Shown piece by piece: positions 48,236-58,900 of a DNA stretch of 64,000 nt. Source of the DNA: Bathymodiolus brooksi thiotrophic gill symbiont (GTDB lineage Bacteria > Pseudomonadota > Gammaproteobacteria > PS1 > Pseudothioglobaceae); contig NZ_CAHJWD020000194.1 of NCBI RefSeq assembly GCF_903642095.1, positions 1 to 64,000 of the forward strand, given 5' to 3'. The notes beneath the pieces were generated by a model that was given only the letters and a program-made list of their open reading frames with translations, was not told where the DNA came from and did no database searches. The position numbers and the translations under genes were made by a program. Position 1 is the first letter of the stretch. Each line of letters opens with the position of its first letter.

Positions 48236-48263
48236 AAAAGCGCTTTATTTAGCGCTTTTTTTA
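48236..48263 (+). terminator. Rho-independent terminator after acpP
   Basis: AAAAGCGCT pairs with AGCGCTTTT around TTATTT-type loop, followed by more T. It lies between acpP and fabF. It probably reduces read-through so that acpP is made in excess over fabF. Confidence 0.82.
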
Positions 48264-48288
48264 TACAGAAAGAGGCTTTTGTGCAAAC

Positions 48289-49527
48289 ATGAATAAAAGA
48301 AGAGTTGTAATTACAGGTATGGGCATTGTTTCTCCCGTTGGTTCAAGCGTATCTAGTGCATGGGACAACATCCTTAAAGGGCAATCAGGTATTAACACCT
48401 TGAGCAACCTTGAGACTGAAGGGCAATCAGTTACCATTGGCGGTTCAGTTAAAAATTTTGATATTGCTGATTATTTAAAACCCAAAGATGCCAAAAAAAT
48501 GGATACTTTTATTCATTATGGCATGGCAGCAGGTATCCAGGCGATTGAAGACAGTGGACTTGAGATTACTGAGGAAAATGCCGAACGCATTGGCGTTGCA
48601 ATTGGCTCAGGAATTGGTGGCTTAAATTCAATTGAAAAAACGGCTGACCTTTTTAGAAAGAAAGGTGCAAGGCGAATTTCACCTTTCTTCGTCCCCTCCT
48701 CTATTATCAATATGATTTCTGGCAATCTGTCCATTAAATACGGACTTAAGGGTCCAAATTTTGCTATTGTAACAGCATGCACAACTGGCACACACAATAT
48801 TGGCAACGCATCGCGTCTAATTGAATATGGTGATGCTGATGTAATGATAGCGGGTGGTGCTGAAATGTCAACCACCAATTGTGGCTTAGGTGGATTTGCC
48901 GCATTACGCGCCCTTTCTACTCGTAATGACGACCCAGCAACTGCATCTCGACCTTGGGATCAAGACCGTGATGGCTTTGTGCTTAGTGATGGTGCTGGCG
49001 TAATAGTATTAGAAGAATATGAACATGCTAAAGCTCGTGGGGCAAAAATATACGCCGAAGTCTCAGGCTATGGCATGAGTGGCGACGCTTACCATATGAC
49101 TTTACCCTCTAAAGGGGGTGAAGGTGCAGCTATATGCGTAAAAAATGCACTTCGAAATGCAGGTGTTAATGCAGAACAAATTGATTACATCAATGCACAT
49201 GGCACCTCTACGCCTGCTGGAGACCAAGCGGAAACCGATGCCACTAAATTAGCATTTGGCAATCATGCTCACCAAATTGTAATGAGCTCTACAAAATCAA
49301 TGACAGGTCATTTACTAGGAGCCGCTGGGGGCATTGAGGCAATTTTTACTGCCTTATCAATCAGAGATCAAGTGTCGCCACCAACTATCAATATTATTAA
49401 TCAAGATTCTAATTGTGATTTAGATTATTGTGCTAATGAAGCCAGAGAGATGAAAATTAACCATGCGCTCAGTAATTCATTTGGCTTTGGTGGCACTAAT
49501 GGGACGATTTTATTGTCTAAGATTTAA
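48289..49527 (+). CDS. fabF: 3-oxoacyl-[acyl-carrier-protein] synthase II
   Basis: 412 residues (E. coli FabF 413). The catalytic cysteine is in [12 protein letters not shown]. The two histidines are in [11 protein letters not shown] and [11 protein letters not shown]. It elongates acyl-ACP, including 16:1 to 18:1. It lies 76 bases after acpP. Confidence 0.97.
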   Translation: MNKRRVVITGMGIVSPVGSSVSSAWDNILKGQSGINTLSNLETEGQSVTIGGSVKNFDIADYLKPKDAKKMDTFIHYGMAAGIQAIEDSGLEITEENAERIGVAIGSGIGGLNSIEKTADLFRKKGARRISPFFVPSSIINMISGNLSIKYGLKGPNFAIVTACTTGTHNIGNASRLIEYGDADVMIAGGAEMSTTNCGLGGFAALRALSTRNDDPATASRPWDQDRDGFVLSDGAGVIVLEEYEHAKARGAKIYAEVSGYGMSGDAYHMTLPSKGGEGAAICVKNALRNAGVNAEQIDYINAHGTSTPAGDQAETDATKLAFGNHAHQIVMSSTKSMTGHLLGAAGGIEAIFTALSIRDQVSPPTINIINQDSNCDLDYCANEAREMKINHALSNSFGFGGTNGTILLSKI

Positions 49528-49531
49528 AACT

Positions 49532-49549
49532 AAAGATAAGGTTATCTTT
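49532..49549. terminator. Weak hairpin after fabF
   Basis: AAAGATA and TATCTTT form a 7-base stem around AGGT, just after the fabF stop and before the convergent small gene. AT-rich with only a short T-run, so function is uncertain. Confidence 0.3.
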
Positions 49550-49610
49550 TAATGATGTAAATTCAACTGGCTCTCTACTTTTTTTAATTTCTATTTTTAG
49601 ATTAAGAAAA

Positions 49611-49808
49611 TTAAAGTTGTTTAACGCCATCGTCAAACAATGATTTAGCAAAATCATAGATTCTAAGCACGCCATTTTGCACACTATTTTTCGCCATTTC
49701 TTTATTCATTGTTAAGGACCAGTATTCATTTGTTGATTTAAATTGAACCGCACCGCCAGCAAGCGCTAAAATCACAATGCTACCCACTAAAATCTTAATT
49801 ATTGACAT
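49611..49808 (-). CDS. Small membrane-anchored or secreted protein, unknown function
   Basis: 65 residues. One N-terminal hydrophobic helix (IIKILVGSIVILALAGGAV) serves as a signal anchor. A polar, probably helical remainder (NEYWSLTMNKEMAKNSVQNG and following) follows. No family recognised. It lies just downstream of the oligopeptidase gene on the same strand (32-base gap). Confidence 0.55.
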   Translation of the reverse strand: MSIIKILVGSIVILALAGGAVQFKSTNEYWSLTMNKEMAKNSVQNGVLRIYDFAKSLFDDGVKQL

Positions 49809-49840
49809 ACCTTCTATTCCATAATAATAATAAAATTATT

Positions 49841-51784
49841 TTACCTGTTTTCACTCTCAATATAAATACCATTTGATTTAAGTAATGCCTTGATGCTAGG
49901 ATTCTCTCCTCTAAATTTAATATATTGTGCCATAAAATCTAGACTACCGCCAACTTGTAATATTTCCTTTAAAAAGGAACTTGCTGCATTTGAGCCGATA
50001 CCACCTTGGGATTGGACATAATAATACGCATCTGCTGCCAGCACTTCAGCCCATTTATAACTAAAATAGCCCGCTGCATATCCACCACTAAAAATATGTC
50101 CAAAAGTGTTTAAAAAGCGACCTTCATTCACACTAGGTATCAAGGCAGTTTCCTTCCTAATTTCATCTAAAATTACATAAGTATCTTTGTCTTCTGAATG
50201 CGTTTTAATGTCCCACAGGGAAAATTCACATTGACGCAACATACCGAGTGCCGATTGAAAATTCTTAGAGGCAATGAATTTATCGTATAAATCATCTGAC
50301 AACGATTCACCCGTTTGCCAGTGCTTGGAAAGTAATTTAACCACAACTTGCTCATAGCAGAAAAATTCCATATATTGGCTCGGCAACTCCACCCCGTCCC
50401 AAGGCACACCCGCAATACCTGCCACTGATGGATACTTAACTGTAGTTAACAAATGGTGTAACGCATGGCCAAACTCATGAAACAAGGTAACAATTTCATC
50501 AAACTCAAATAAAGCAGGCTTGCCCTCAGAAGGAGAATTTAGGTTGCAAACTACAAAAGCAACTGGCTTGTTATTGCCCATTAATGGCTGATAATCCGCC
50601 ATCCATGCCCCACCTCGTTTGTTCTCCCTAGCATATATGTCCAAATAAATACGCCCAACCAAACCTGCTTTATTGACAATATCCAACACCTGAACATCCG
50701 CATGATAGCATTGCTCATCTACCACCGTAATGTGGACTTGATATAGATTTTCGATGGTGGCAAACAACCCACTCAATACTTGTTTTTCAGGGAAATATGG
50801 TGCCAAATCTGATTGCTTAAAACCAAATTTTTTCTGTTTCAATTTTTCTGAATAATACGCCAAATCCCAAGGCATTAAATCTATACCCGAAAATGCTTTA
50901 AGTTCTGCCAATTCCTGCTCTGCCTGTGGCTTTGATCGTTGCACTAAATCTTGCAAAAAATCTAACACTTGCTCTGTAGAATCCACCATTTTAGCGGCAA
51001 TAGAGCATTGTGCATAATGCTCAAAACCCAATATTTTTGCCATCTCTAAACGCAATATCAAAATCTCATCCATAATGGCTTTATTGTCAAACTTTTTATC
51101 AGTAATGCCGACCTCAGATGCACGGGAAACATACGCCTTATAAACTTCTTCTCGCAAATCACGCTTATCCGCATACACCATAACATCCATATAAATCGGT
51201 GCTTGTAAGCTAATTTCATAACCGTTATCCGACTTAACTTTGGCAAGCTTGTCTTCGTCATAACCTTTTAAGTCCACTTTGGAAACTGTTTTTTTCCATG
51301 CGTTAGTTGCCATTAAACTGTTTTTAGAAAATTGATTACTCAAAATACTTAAACGCTCTTTAATTGCCTTAAACCGAGTAGATTTTTCGCCTTTCAATCC
51401 CACGCCAGAAAGTTCAAACGCTTTAATACTTTCTTTAATGATATGCTGTTTCTGCTCATCCAAGTCTGTCTCCAAAAGATTTTTATAAGCTTGATACAAC
51501 TTCTTATTGCTACTCATTTCCGTGTAAAAATTAGTAACTAGCGGTAAAGTTTTTTCATATTCGGCGTTAAACACCTCACTAAACATAACTGCATTAAGGT
51601 GAGAATTTACACTAATATGCTGTTCAAATTTAAATTCAAACCTGTCCAAAGGTTCAACCACCTCAGCCCAAGTTTTACCTTTGGCAGCTACATTCACCAC
51701 CTTTAATCCTTCTTTGATTAAGGCTTGAACAGTTATAACAATATCTTTTGGGTAGAAATTAGGTTGATTAAGTATATTTTTCAT
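49841..51784 (-). CDS. prlC: Oligopeptidase A (M3 family metallopeptidase)
   Basis: 647 residues, a little shorter than E. coli PrlC (680). The zinc site is HEFGHALHH, with the third ligand glutamate in the PSQYMEFF region. It degrades short peptides, including signal-peptide remnants, in the cytoplasm. The start codon lies at the edge of an ATTTATGTAAA repeat end (51785-51801), which occupies its immediate upstream sequence. Confidence 0.93.
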   Translation of the reverse strand: MKNILNQPNFYPKDIVITVQALIKEGLKVVNVAAKGKTWAEVVEPLDRFEFKFEQHISVNSHLNAVMFSEVFNAEYEKTLPLVTNFYTEMSSNKKLYQAYKNLLETDLDEQKQHIIKESIKAFELSGVGLKGEKSTRFKAIKERLSILSNQFSKNSLMATNAWKKTVSKVDLKGYDEDKLAKVKSDNGYEISLQAPIYMDVMVYADKRDLREEVYKAYVSRASEVGITDKKFDNKAIMDEILILRLEMAKILGFEHYAQCSIAAKMVDSTEQVLDFLQDLVQRSKPQAEQELAELKAFSGIDLMPWDLAYYSEKLKQKKFGFKQSDLAPYFPEKQVLSGLFATIENLYQVHITVVDEQCYHADVQVLDIVNKAGLVGRIYLDIYARENKRGGAWMADYQPLMGNNKPVAFVVCNLNSPSEGKPALFEFDEIVTLFHEFGHALHHLLTTVKYPSVAGIAGVPWDGVELPSQYMEFFCYEQVVVKLLSKHWQTGESLSDDLYDKFIASKNFQSALGMLRQCEFSLWDIKTHSEDKDTYVILDEIRKETALIPSVNEGRFLNTFGHIFSGGYAAGYFSYKWAEVLAADAYYYVQSQGGIGSNAASSFLKEILQVGGSLDFMAQYIKFRGENPSIKALLKSNGIYIESENR

Positions 51785-51801
51785 ATTTATGTAAAGATTT
51801 C
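51785..51801 (+). repeat. Solo repeat end abutting the oligopeptidase start
   Basis: ATTTATGTAAAGATTTC is a copy of the right end of the 8709-8800 element with a few differences. Read on the minus strand it forms the leader immediately before the prlC ATG. Confidence 0.4.
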
Positions 51802-51941
51802 ACGATAGTTTAAAAAAAATTAAGCAATAAAGATACTTGCTCTTTATTAATGGAAAATATCAAGTTTGAGTCAATAGCCTGAACCCCATAACTAGCACTA
51901 AGCTTTATAAAAACTTTATAGGGTTTTTGTATGCAATAATT

Positions 51942-52029
51942 TGGTGGAGAGAGAGGGATTCGAACCCTCGGTACCGTGAGGTACACCCGCTTTCCAAGCG
52001 AGCAAATTAAACCGCTCTGACATCTCTCC
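51942..52029 (-). tRNA. tRNA-Ser (anticodon GGA)
   Basis: 88 bases with an encoded CCA. The acceptor stem is GGAGAGA with TCTCTCC. The anticodon stem-loop is CTCGC-TTGGAAA-GCGGG, giving GGA. The long variable arm GTACC-TCAC-GGTAC is typical of serine tRNAs, and the T-arm is GAGGG-TTCGAAT-CCCTC. The discriminator base before CCA is A, whereas E. coli serine tRNAs have G73. Confidence 0.95.
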
Positions 52030-52045
52030 GTATAAAGGGGGTATT

Positions 52046-54052
52046 TTAACTGATTTTCATCCCTATTTGTGCGCCAGAATCGGGTAATAAAATATGTAAA
52101 GATTTTCCATCACTGGCGGCTAATACCATGCCTTCTGAGATGCCAAATTTCATTTTTCTGGGTGCTAGATTGGCGACCATAACAGTGAGTTTTCCTTCTA
52201 GTTCTTCTGGTTTGTAGTGTGCTTTGATGCCAGCAAAGACATTGCGGGTATTGTCTTCGCCAATGTCTAATGTGAGTTGCAATAATTTATCTGCACCTTT
52301 AACTGCTTGTGCTTTGACAATTTTAGCAATGCGTAAGTCAATTTTAGCAAAATCATCAATTTGAATCATATTACCGCCCTCTTCTTGTGTTTTTTTCTTG
52401 GTAATTTGCGTGCTTTGTTTGGATTTTTCAATCACTTGATTGATTTGTTCGTCTTCAATGCGCGACATTAGTGGCTTAAATTTATTAATTTTATGCTTGG
52501 TGAGTGGGTGCTTAATGTCTTGCCAATTTAATGAATCAATGTTTAAAAAAACTTCAACTTGTTCTGCCATCACGGGCAACACTGGCTTTAAATAAGTCAT
52601 TAACACTCTAAATAAATTAATTGCTAAAGAGGCAACATCATGCACTTGTGCTTCCTTACCTTCTTCTTTAACGAGTTGCCAAGGCTTGTGTTCATCAATA
52701 TATTGATTGGCTTTGTCAGCAAGTTTCATAATCTCACGCATGGCTTGACTGTAATTGCGTGCTTCATACAATTTAGCAATCTGCTCACCTTGATCAACAA
52801 ATTCTTGATACAACTGCGATTCAACTGCATACGCCGACAAGGTTTTATCAAACTTTTTCACGATAAAACCCGCACTTCGTGAGGCAATATTAACCACCTT
52901 GCCAACCAAATCTGAATTAACTCTCTGTTTAAAATCTTCCAAATTAAGATCAATATCGTCAATCTTAGCAGAAAGTTTATACGCATAATAATAGCGTAAA
53001 TATTCAGGATTTAAACTCTCTAAGTAGGTTTTTGCTTGAATAAAGGTGCCACGAGACTTACTCATTTTTTGCCCATTGACGGTTAAAAACCCATGTGCAA
53101 AAATCGCACTTGGTGTGCGATAATTCGCCCCCATCAACATGGCTGGCCAAAATAGCGCATGAAAATAAACAATGTCCTTGCCGATAAAATGATACAACTC
53201 AGTTTCAGAATCCTGATTAAAATATTCGTCAAAATCAATATTTTGCTCATTACACAACTTCTTAAAACTCGCCATATAACCAATTGGTGCATCTAGCCAA
53301 ACATAAAAATATTTGCCTTCCACCCCAGGGATTTGAAAACCAAAATACGGTGCATCACGAGAAATATCCCATTGCTGTAAACCTTGCTCAAACCATTCTG
53401 CCAATTTGTTACTAATCTCGCCTTGTAAATGCCCTGCTTTAGTCCACGCCTTTAGTTGTGCTTCGAATTGTGGTAAATCAAAGAAATAATGCTCAGAATC
53501 TTTGGTAATTGGTGTTGCACCTGATACAGCCGACTTTGCATTTTTTAATTCTGTTGGTAAATAAGTCGCACCACAAGCTTCACAATTATCACCATATTGA
53601 TCGCTGGCACCACATTTAGGGCAATCACCTTTGATAAAACGGTCAGGTAAAAACATTTTCTTTTCAGGGTCAAATGCTTGAGAGATGGTGCGAGTTTTGA
53701 TAAAGCCACTCTTATTTAGTTTGTTGTAAATATCTGCTGATATTGCCTTATTCTCATCTGAATGCGTTGAATGATATTGACTAAACCCAATCAAAAATGC
53801 TTTAAAATCTGCTTGATGGCGTTCGCTCACACCCTTAATTAATTCTTCTGGAGTAATGCCAAGTTCGTTGGCTTTCAGCATAATTGGCGTGCCGTGTGCG
53901 TCGTCCGCACAAACAAAATGGCATTCATTGCCCATCATCTTTTGAAAACGCACCCAAATATCAGTTTGAATGTATTCTAATAAATGCCCTAAATGGATTT
54001 CACCATTAGCATAGGGCAGTGCCGAGGTAACAAGGATTTTTCTTGGTGTCAT
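52046..54052 (-). CDS. metG: Methionyl-tRNA synthetase
   Basis: 668 residues (E. coli MetG 677). The HIGH-type motif is in [12 protein letters not shown] and KMSKS is in [11 protein letters not shown] zinc knuckle [18 protein letters not shown] is present. A C-terminal OB-fold tRNA-binding domain (about residues 565-668) mediates dimerisation. It lies 16 bases after the tRNA-Ser gene and is divergent from mrp. Confidence 0.97.
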   Translation of the reverse strand: MTPRKILVTSALPYANGEIHLGHLLEYIQTDIWVRFQKMMGNECHFVCADDAHGTPIMLKANELGITPEELIKGVSERHQADFKAFLIGFSQYHSTHSDENKAISADIYNKLNKSGFIKTRTISQAFDPEKKMFLPDRFIKGDCPKCGASDQYGDNCEACGATYLPTELKNAKSAVSGATPITKDSEHYFFDLPQFEAQLKAWTKAGHLQGEISNKLAEWFEQGLQQWDISRDAPYFGFQIPGVEGKYFYVWLDAPIGYMASFKKLCNEQNIDFDEYFNQDSETELYHFIGKDIVYFHALFWPAMLMGANYRTPSAIFAHGFLTVNGQKMSKSRGTFIQAKTYLESLNPEYLRYYYAYKLSAKIDDIDLNLEDFKQRVNSDLVGKVVNIASRSAGFIVKKFDKTLSAYAVESQLYQEFVDQGEQIAKLYEARNYSQAMREIMKLADKANQYIDEHKPWQLVKEEGKEAQVHDVASLAINLFRVLMTYLKPVLPVMAEQVEVFLNIDSLNWQDIKHPLTKHKINKFKPLMSRIEDEQINQVIEKSKQSTQITKKKTQEEGGNMIQIDDFAKIDLRIAKIVKAQAVKGADKLLQLTLDIGEDNTRNVFAGIKAHYKPEELEGKLTVMVANLAPRKMKFGISEGMVLAASDGKSLHILLPDSGAQIGMKIS

Positions 54053-54121
54053 TATTAATATTAGGGTTAACCGATGCAGTTATACGATAAAATAATTCAT
54101 TTTACTTAATTGGACACACTA

Positions 54122-55204
54122 ATGGCAGATTTAACTCAAGACCAGATTGAAAAAATTCTTAGCACTGTTGTGGATATTTACACCGAGCAAGATATTGTTT
54201 CTTCAAACGCACTAGATAGCACTGAAATCAACGGCGATAAAATCATTATTAATATTGTCCTCAACTACCCAGCACAAAGTTACCACCAAACATTAACAGA
54301 AGCAATTGTAAATACATTGTCAAACGCTGGTGCCAAAGAAGTAACAGTCAACATTGAGACAAAAATTGCCAAATATGCCACGCAAAAAGGGGTAGATGTG
54401 TTGCCAGAAGTTAAAAATATTATTGCCATTGCCTCAGGCAAAGGTGGGGTTGGAAAATCAACAACAGCCGTTAATCTAGCACTTGCACTGCAAGCAGAGG
54501 GCGCTAAAGTGGCTATTTTAGATGCTGATATTTACGGCCCTTCTCAGCCAAGAATGTTAGGCGTTTCCAAGCTCAAACCTGAAACCACTGGTGAAGGAAA
54601 ATTACTTCCTATTTTAGGTCATGGCATGCAATCTATGTCAATCGGCTATTTGGTTGACGAAGAAAACCCAATGATTTGGCGTGGCCCTATGGTAACACAA
54701 GCTTTAGAGCAAATGCTACGCGATACTTTATGGCGTGGCATAGACTATATGATTATTGACTTGCCACCCGGCACAGGTGATACACAACTAACCTTGTCAC
54801 AAAAAATCCCAGTTAGTGGCTCAGTAATTGTAACCACACCACAAGATATTGCCTTACTAGACGCTAAAAAGGGTTTAAAAATGTTTGAAAAAGTCAATAT
54901 TCCAATTCTAGGTATTGTTGAAAATATGTCATTACATATTTGCTCTAAATGTGGTCACGAAGAGGCAATCTTCGGCGTTGGTGGTGGTGAGTCAATGGCA
55001 AAAGATGCTGATGTGAATTTCTTAGGGGCTTTGCCATTAGAAATAGACATTAGAACAGATGTTGATGAAGGCACACCAACAGTTGTCAAAAAACCAGATG
55101 GAAAAGTGGCACAAATCTATAAAGAAATTGCCAAAAAAGTATCTGCCAAACTCACTCAACAAGACAAAGCACTGAGTGCATTTCCAAGTATTACTATTGA
55201 GTAA
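54122..55204 (+). CDS. mrp: Mrp/ApbC iron-sulfur cluster carrier ATPase
   Basis: 360 residues from ATG 54122; a TTG at 54110 is an alternative. An N-terminal MIP18-like domain precedes the ATPase. The deviant Walker A is IASGKGGVGKSTT at about residue 104. The C-terminal CSKCGHEEAIFG gives the CxxC that holds the bridging cluster. The protein delivers [4Fe-4S] clusters. It is adjacent to metG, as in E. coli. Confidence 0.95.
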   Translation: MADLTQDQIEKILSTVVDIYTEQDIVSSNALDSTEINGDKIIINIVLNYPAQSYHQTLTEAIVNTLSNAGAKEVTVNIETKIAKYATQKGVDVLPEVKNIIAIASGKGGVGKSTTAVNLALALQAEGAKVAILDADIYGPSQPRMLGVSKLKPETTGEGKLLPILGHGMQSMSIGYLVDEENPMIWRGPMVTQALEQMLRDTLWRGIDYMIIDLPPGTGDTQLTLSQKIPVSGSVIVTTPQDIALLDAKKGLKMFEKVNIPILGIVENMSLHICSKCGHEEAIFGVGGGESMAKDADVNFLGALPLEIDIRTDVDEGTPTVVKKPDGKVAQIYKEIAKKVSAKLTQQDKALSAFPSITIE

Positions 55205-55215
55205 ATTCGTTTAAC

Positions 55216-55638
55216 ATGGACTATTTAGCACAGTTTCAAGATCGCTTTATTGGTATCATGCAATGGGAGGATTGCCACGCATTGTTTGAAAAACTTAGCA
55301 ACAATCCAAACGATTGGTATCTATACAATACCTCAAAAGTTGTGCCAAAAACAGTGGTTAATGCTAATGATTTTCTTAATGCCATCAATAATATTAAAAA
55401 GGTTATTAAAAGTGAGCACCAAGAAAGGTATTGTGGTATTGTTTATACTAACGACTTAAACAACCCTGATTTTGTGAAAATATTTCACCCAAACAATCTA
55501 GGAAAATCTTGTGGCAGCAGTGAAAATCCACCAATACCACAATGGTTATTATCTAAAATAAAACCAATTGATATAATAAAAAGATTTGATCTTCCATCTG
55601 AAAAGAAAGGGTTTATTTCTAAATATTTTAAACTGTGA
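55216..55638 (+). CDS. Conserved hypothetical protein
   Basis: 140 residues. No named domain. The stretches YCGIVYTNDLNNPDFVKIFHP and NNLGKSCGSSENPPIPQW (quoted in part: FVKIFHPNNLGKSCGSS) look strongly conserved. I recall similar proteins in other gammaproteobacteria, with a role unknown to me. It begins 11 bases after mrp and is probably co-transcribed. Confidence 0.7.
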   Translation: MDYLAQFQDRFIGIMQWEDCHALFEKLSNNPNDWYLYNTSKVVPKTVVNANDFLNAINNIKKVIKSEHQERYCGIVYTNDLNNPDFVKIFHPNNLGKSCGSSENPPIPQWLLSKIKPIDIIKRFDLPSEKKGFISKYFKL

Positions 55639-55957
55639 AAAACTTGAAGTATTCAATGAGTGTTTTCATTGTAAAAAATTAGCATTTTGGTGGTTTTACA
55701 CCCTTAGATAAACCTTTTAAAATCATTTGGAAATTAACTGCAAAAAATAAAGTTCAAGAAAATATTAGGACATTAAAATTATGGGAAATCAAAATTTATG
55801 GGTATACTGGAATTGTAAAGGCATTTATGTTGACATGTAGTAGTCTAATTTACTTGGACATATTTTAAGCAAACCTCGCCCACTTCTCATGTCTAGCACT
55901 CGCTTAAAGGGCATGCTAAGCAATCAGATAGAATGATTTTTAAAAGCCTCTAAAAAA
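55639..55957. other. 319-base gap with possible decayed coding fragments
   Basis: A plus-strand frame from about 55679 to 55869 encodes about 60 residues with no start (contains FGGFTPLDKPFKIIWKLTA). A minus-strand frame of 29 codons begins MPFKRVLDMRSGRG. Neither has a recognised family. They may be remains of an insertion sequence, but no clear terminal repeats were found. Confidence 0.35.
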
Positions 55958-58900
55958 CTAAAGTATTTGAACGCCTTCTTGAATCCAAAGCTCAACATTA
56001 GATGAAGTTGACATTCCTGCAGTATCGCTATGATGATAAATACTATAAGTTAAATCATTCATGATGGTTGAGGCTTTACCTGAATTATTAAATCCAATAG
56101 CATGAATACTATTCGTTTGACCACCTTGAACCATAAGGATATTAGTTTCACTGGAAATGCTTAACAAATCATACAGATCGAGTGTTAATCTGTTGCCCAA
56201 AGAGGAGGAGGCATCAGAAAAAGAATGATATTGATTACTTTTTAAATCATTATCTGCTGAATCTGTAAGGTTAATAACCTCAATGCCTTGGATACGACTA
56301 TTGTTTATTGCCGTCAAATCTAAACTCAAACCTTTGCCAGTCAAATACAAAGTATCAAAACCGCCACCGCCATCGATTCTGGCGAGTAAATGGCTACTAA
56401 GAGCATTACTACCAAGTTTGTTAAGATTATCTGCATTAATGATAATCTTATCATCGCCTTTACCTGCGTAAAAAACATCAGTTCCACCATTGCCTATTAA
56501 GGTATTATCATTCACGCCAGTAACAAATAATTCATCATTTGCACTACCTCTAAATGTATTGCCAGTTCCATTATCTTGAAAATCAATTACATGGGCACTG
56601 ATTCCATATTGAGCAACATCCGTCAAATCAACAGCTGTGGTATCTTTTTTACCAAATATTACATAGGATTTTCCTACATCTTTTCCCACGGTTGTATCTG
56701 CCTTATTAGCACCAACAATCAAGTCGTCTAAACCATCACCGTTGACATCACCTGCTGAGGAGACTGAAAGACCGCTGTTATCACCAGTATTCTCACCGTT
56801 AATAACAAAACCACCTGTGCCAATGCCAGATACTGAGGAAATATCTGATAAATTAACAGCAACACCACTCGTTTTGCCAAACACTACGAAAGATTTACCT
56901 GCATTAACTTTTCCGTCAGGATCTGCCTTATTAGCACCAATAATTAAATCATCCAAGCCATCGCCATTAACATCACCTGCTGAGGAGACTGAAATACCAC
57001 TCTGATCATTGTGATTTATGCCGTTAATGACAAAACCAGCTGCCACACTCGTGTTAGATGCTGCACTGATATCTGATAAATTGATAACGGCACCACTTTT
57101 TTTACCAAATACCACATAAGCCCTACCTGCCGCACCATTGCGTTCCACATTGGGAGCACCAATAATCAAATCATCTAAGCCATCGCCATTGACATCGCCT
57201 GCCGAAGATACCGAACTACCACTAAAATCATTACTCGCCTCACCATTAATAACAAAACCACCATTATTCGATGTTAAGGCAATATCTAATAAATTAACAG
57301 CAGTATTGCTCGTTTTGCCAAACACCACATAAGATTTTCCCACATGTTTTCCTTTAATGGTGTCTGCAGTAGGCGCACCAACAATCAAATCACTCAATCC
57401 ATCGCCATTAACATCACCTGCTGAAGAGACGGCTAATATAGTCAAGTTACTAGGTAGGTTACCACCACGCCAATTAACATCACCTGCTGAAGAGGCGGCT
57501 AATATAGTTTGACTCAAGTGCATTCGTCCAGTGATATCTTTACCGCCACCAATGACAAAACCATCTGCACTGGTTTCGTTGCTAATAGTTGATAAATTAA
57601 CAGCGGCAATAGTTTCTTTACCAAATACCACGAAAGATTTACCAGCAACCATTGTTGACCCATGAGAACTAACAATCAAATCAGCAAAACCGTCGCCATT
57701 GACATCACCCGCTGAAGAAACCGAATGCCCACTGAAATCATTAGACTGTTCGCCATTAATGACAAAGCCACCTCCAATAGATGATGAGGCAATATTTGAT
57801 AAATTAACAGCAGCACTGTCTTCCTTTCCAAACACCACATAAGATTTACCTGAATATTCTTTTCTAGCAGACTTTGCAAGCCAAGAGCCAATAATCAAAT
57901 CATCCAAACCGTCACCATTCACATCGCCTGCTGAGGAAACTGAGTGACCGCTCCCATCGCCCTTATTTTCGCCATTGATTACAAAACCACCCCTACCCCG
58001 ACCAGATGCTGTATCAATATTTGATAAATCAATAGGAGTGCCATTCGTCCTACCAAACACCACATAAGACTTGCCTTTTAAAGATTTGGACATATCAGAA
58101 GGAGCGCCAATAATCAAATCATCCAAGCCATCACCATTCACATCGCCTGCTGAGGAGACTGAGATGCCACTCTTATCATCAACCTTTACGCCGTTAATAA
58201 CAAAACCTTTTGCTACAGGAATAGTAATATCAGCAATAGCTGTATGGAGGAACTCTGATTCGTTTTCGTGAATTCTTATGGCTAATATATCTTTTAAAGC
58301 CACCTTGTCAATACTAAATTCTCCATCTTCACCTGATTTCATTGTATAACTTAGCATTCTTATATTTGTGTCGTCTGTACCTGACCAAGCAGCTTTTACT
58401 GCTACACCATCTATTTTAAAAGTTTGACGATCCTCAAAACCTGTTGTTAAGCCATGAACCTTGTCACTAAAAGTAATCTTAAGAATAATGGTGTTACCAT
58501 CCTTGACGAAGACAGTGGCTGACATGTTTAAAGTTGTAAGAAAAGACAAACCTTGTTCTACCCATAATTTTGCTGTTGGAGCATCCTTATGAGAATAAAC
58601 ATTATATGTGACATTATCAACAGATTTTATTATGCTTAAAGCGTGAAACCCGACAGCACCAACGATGCTATCACTCTGCCCTTTAACTTTAATAATATTA
58701 GTTTCATTAGAGAGGTTCAAAAAACTATACAAATCAAGTGATAGCATATTATACAAACTATCTGCATCTAATCTGTTCAGCCCAGACAAATCAATAGTTT
58801 CAATACCTTGAATACGGCCATTGCCTATTGTGGAGAGATCTAAAGTTAGATTATTACCAGTCAACACTAAAGTATCGCTCCCGCTACCACCATTAACACT

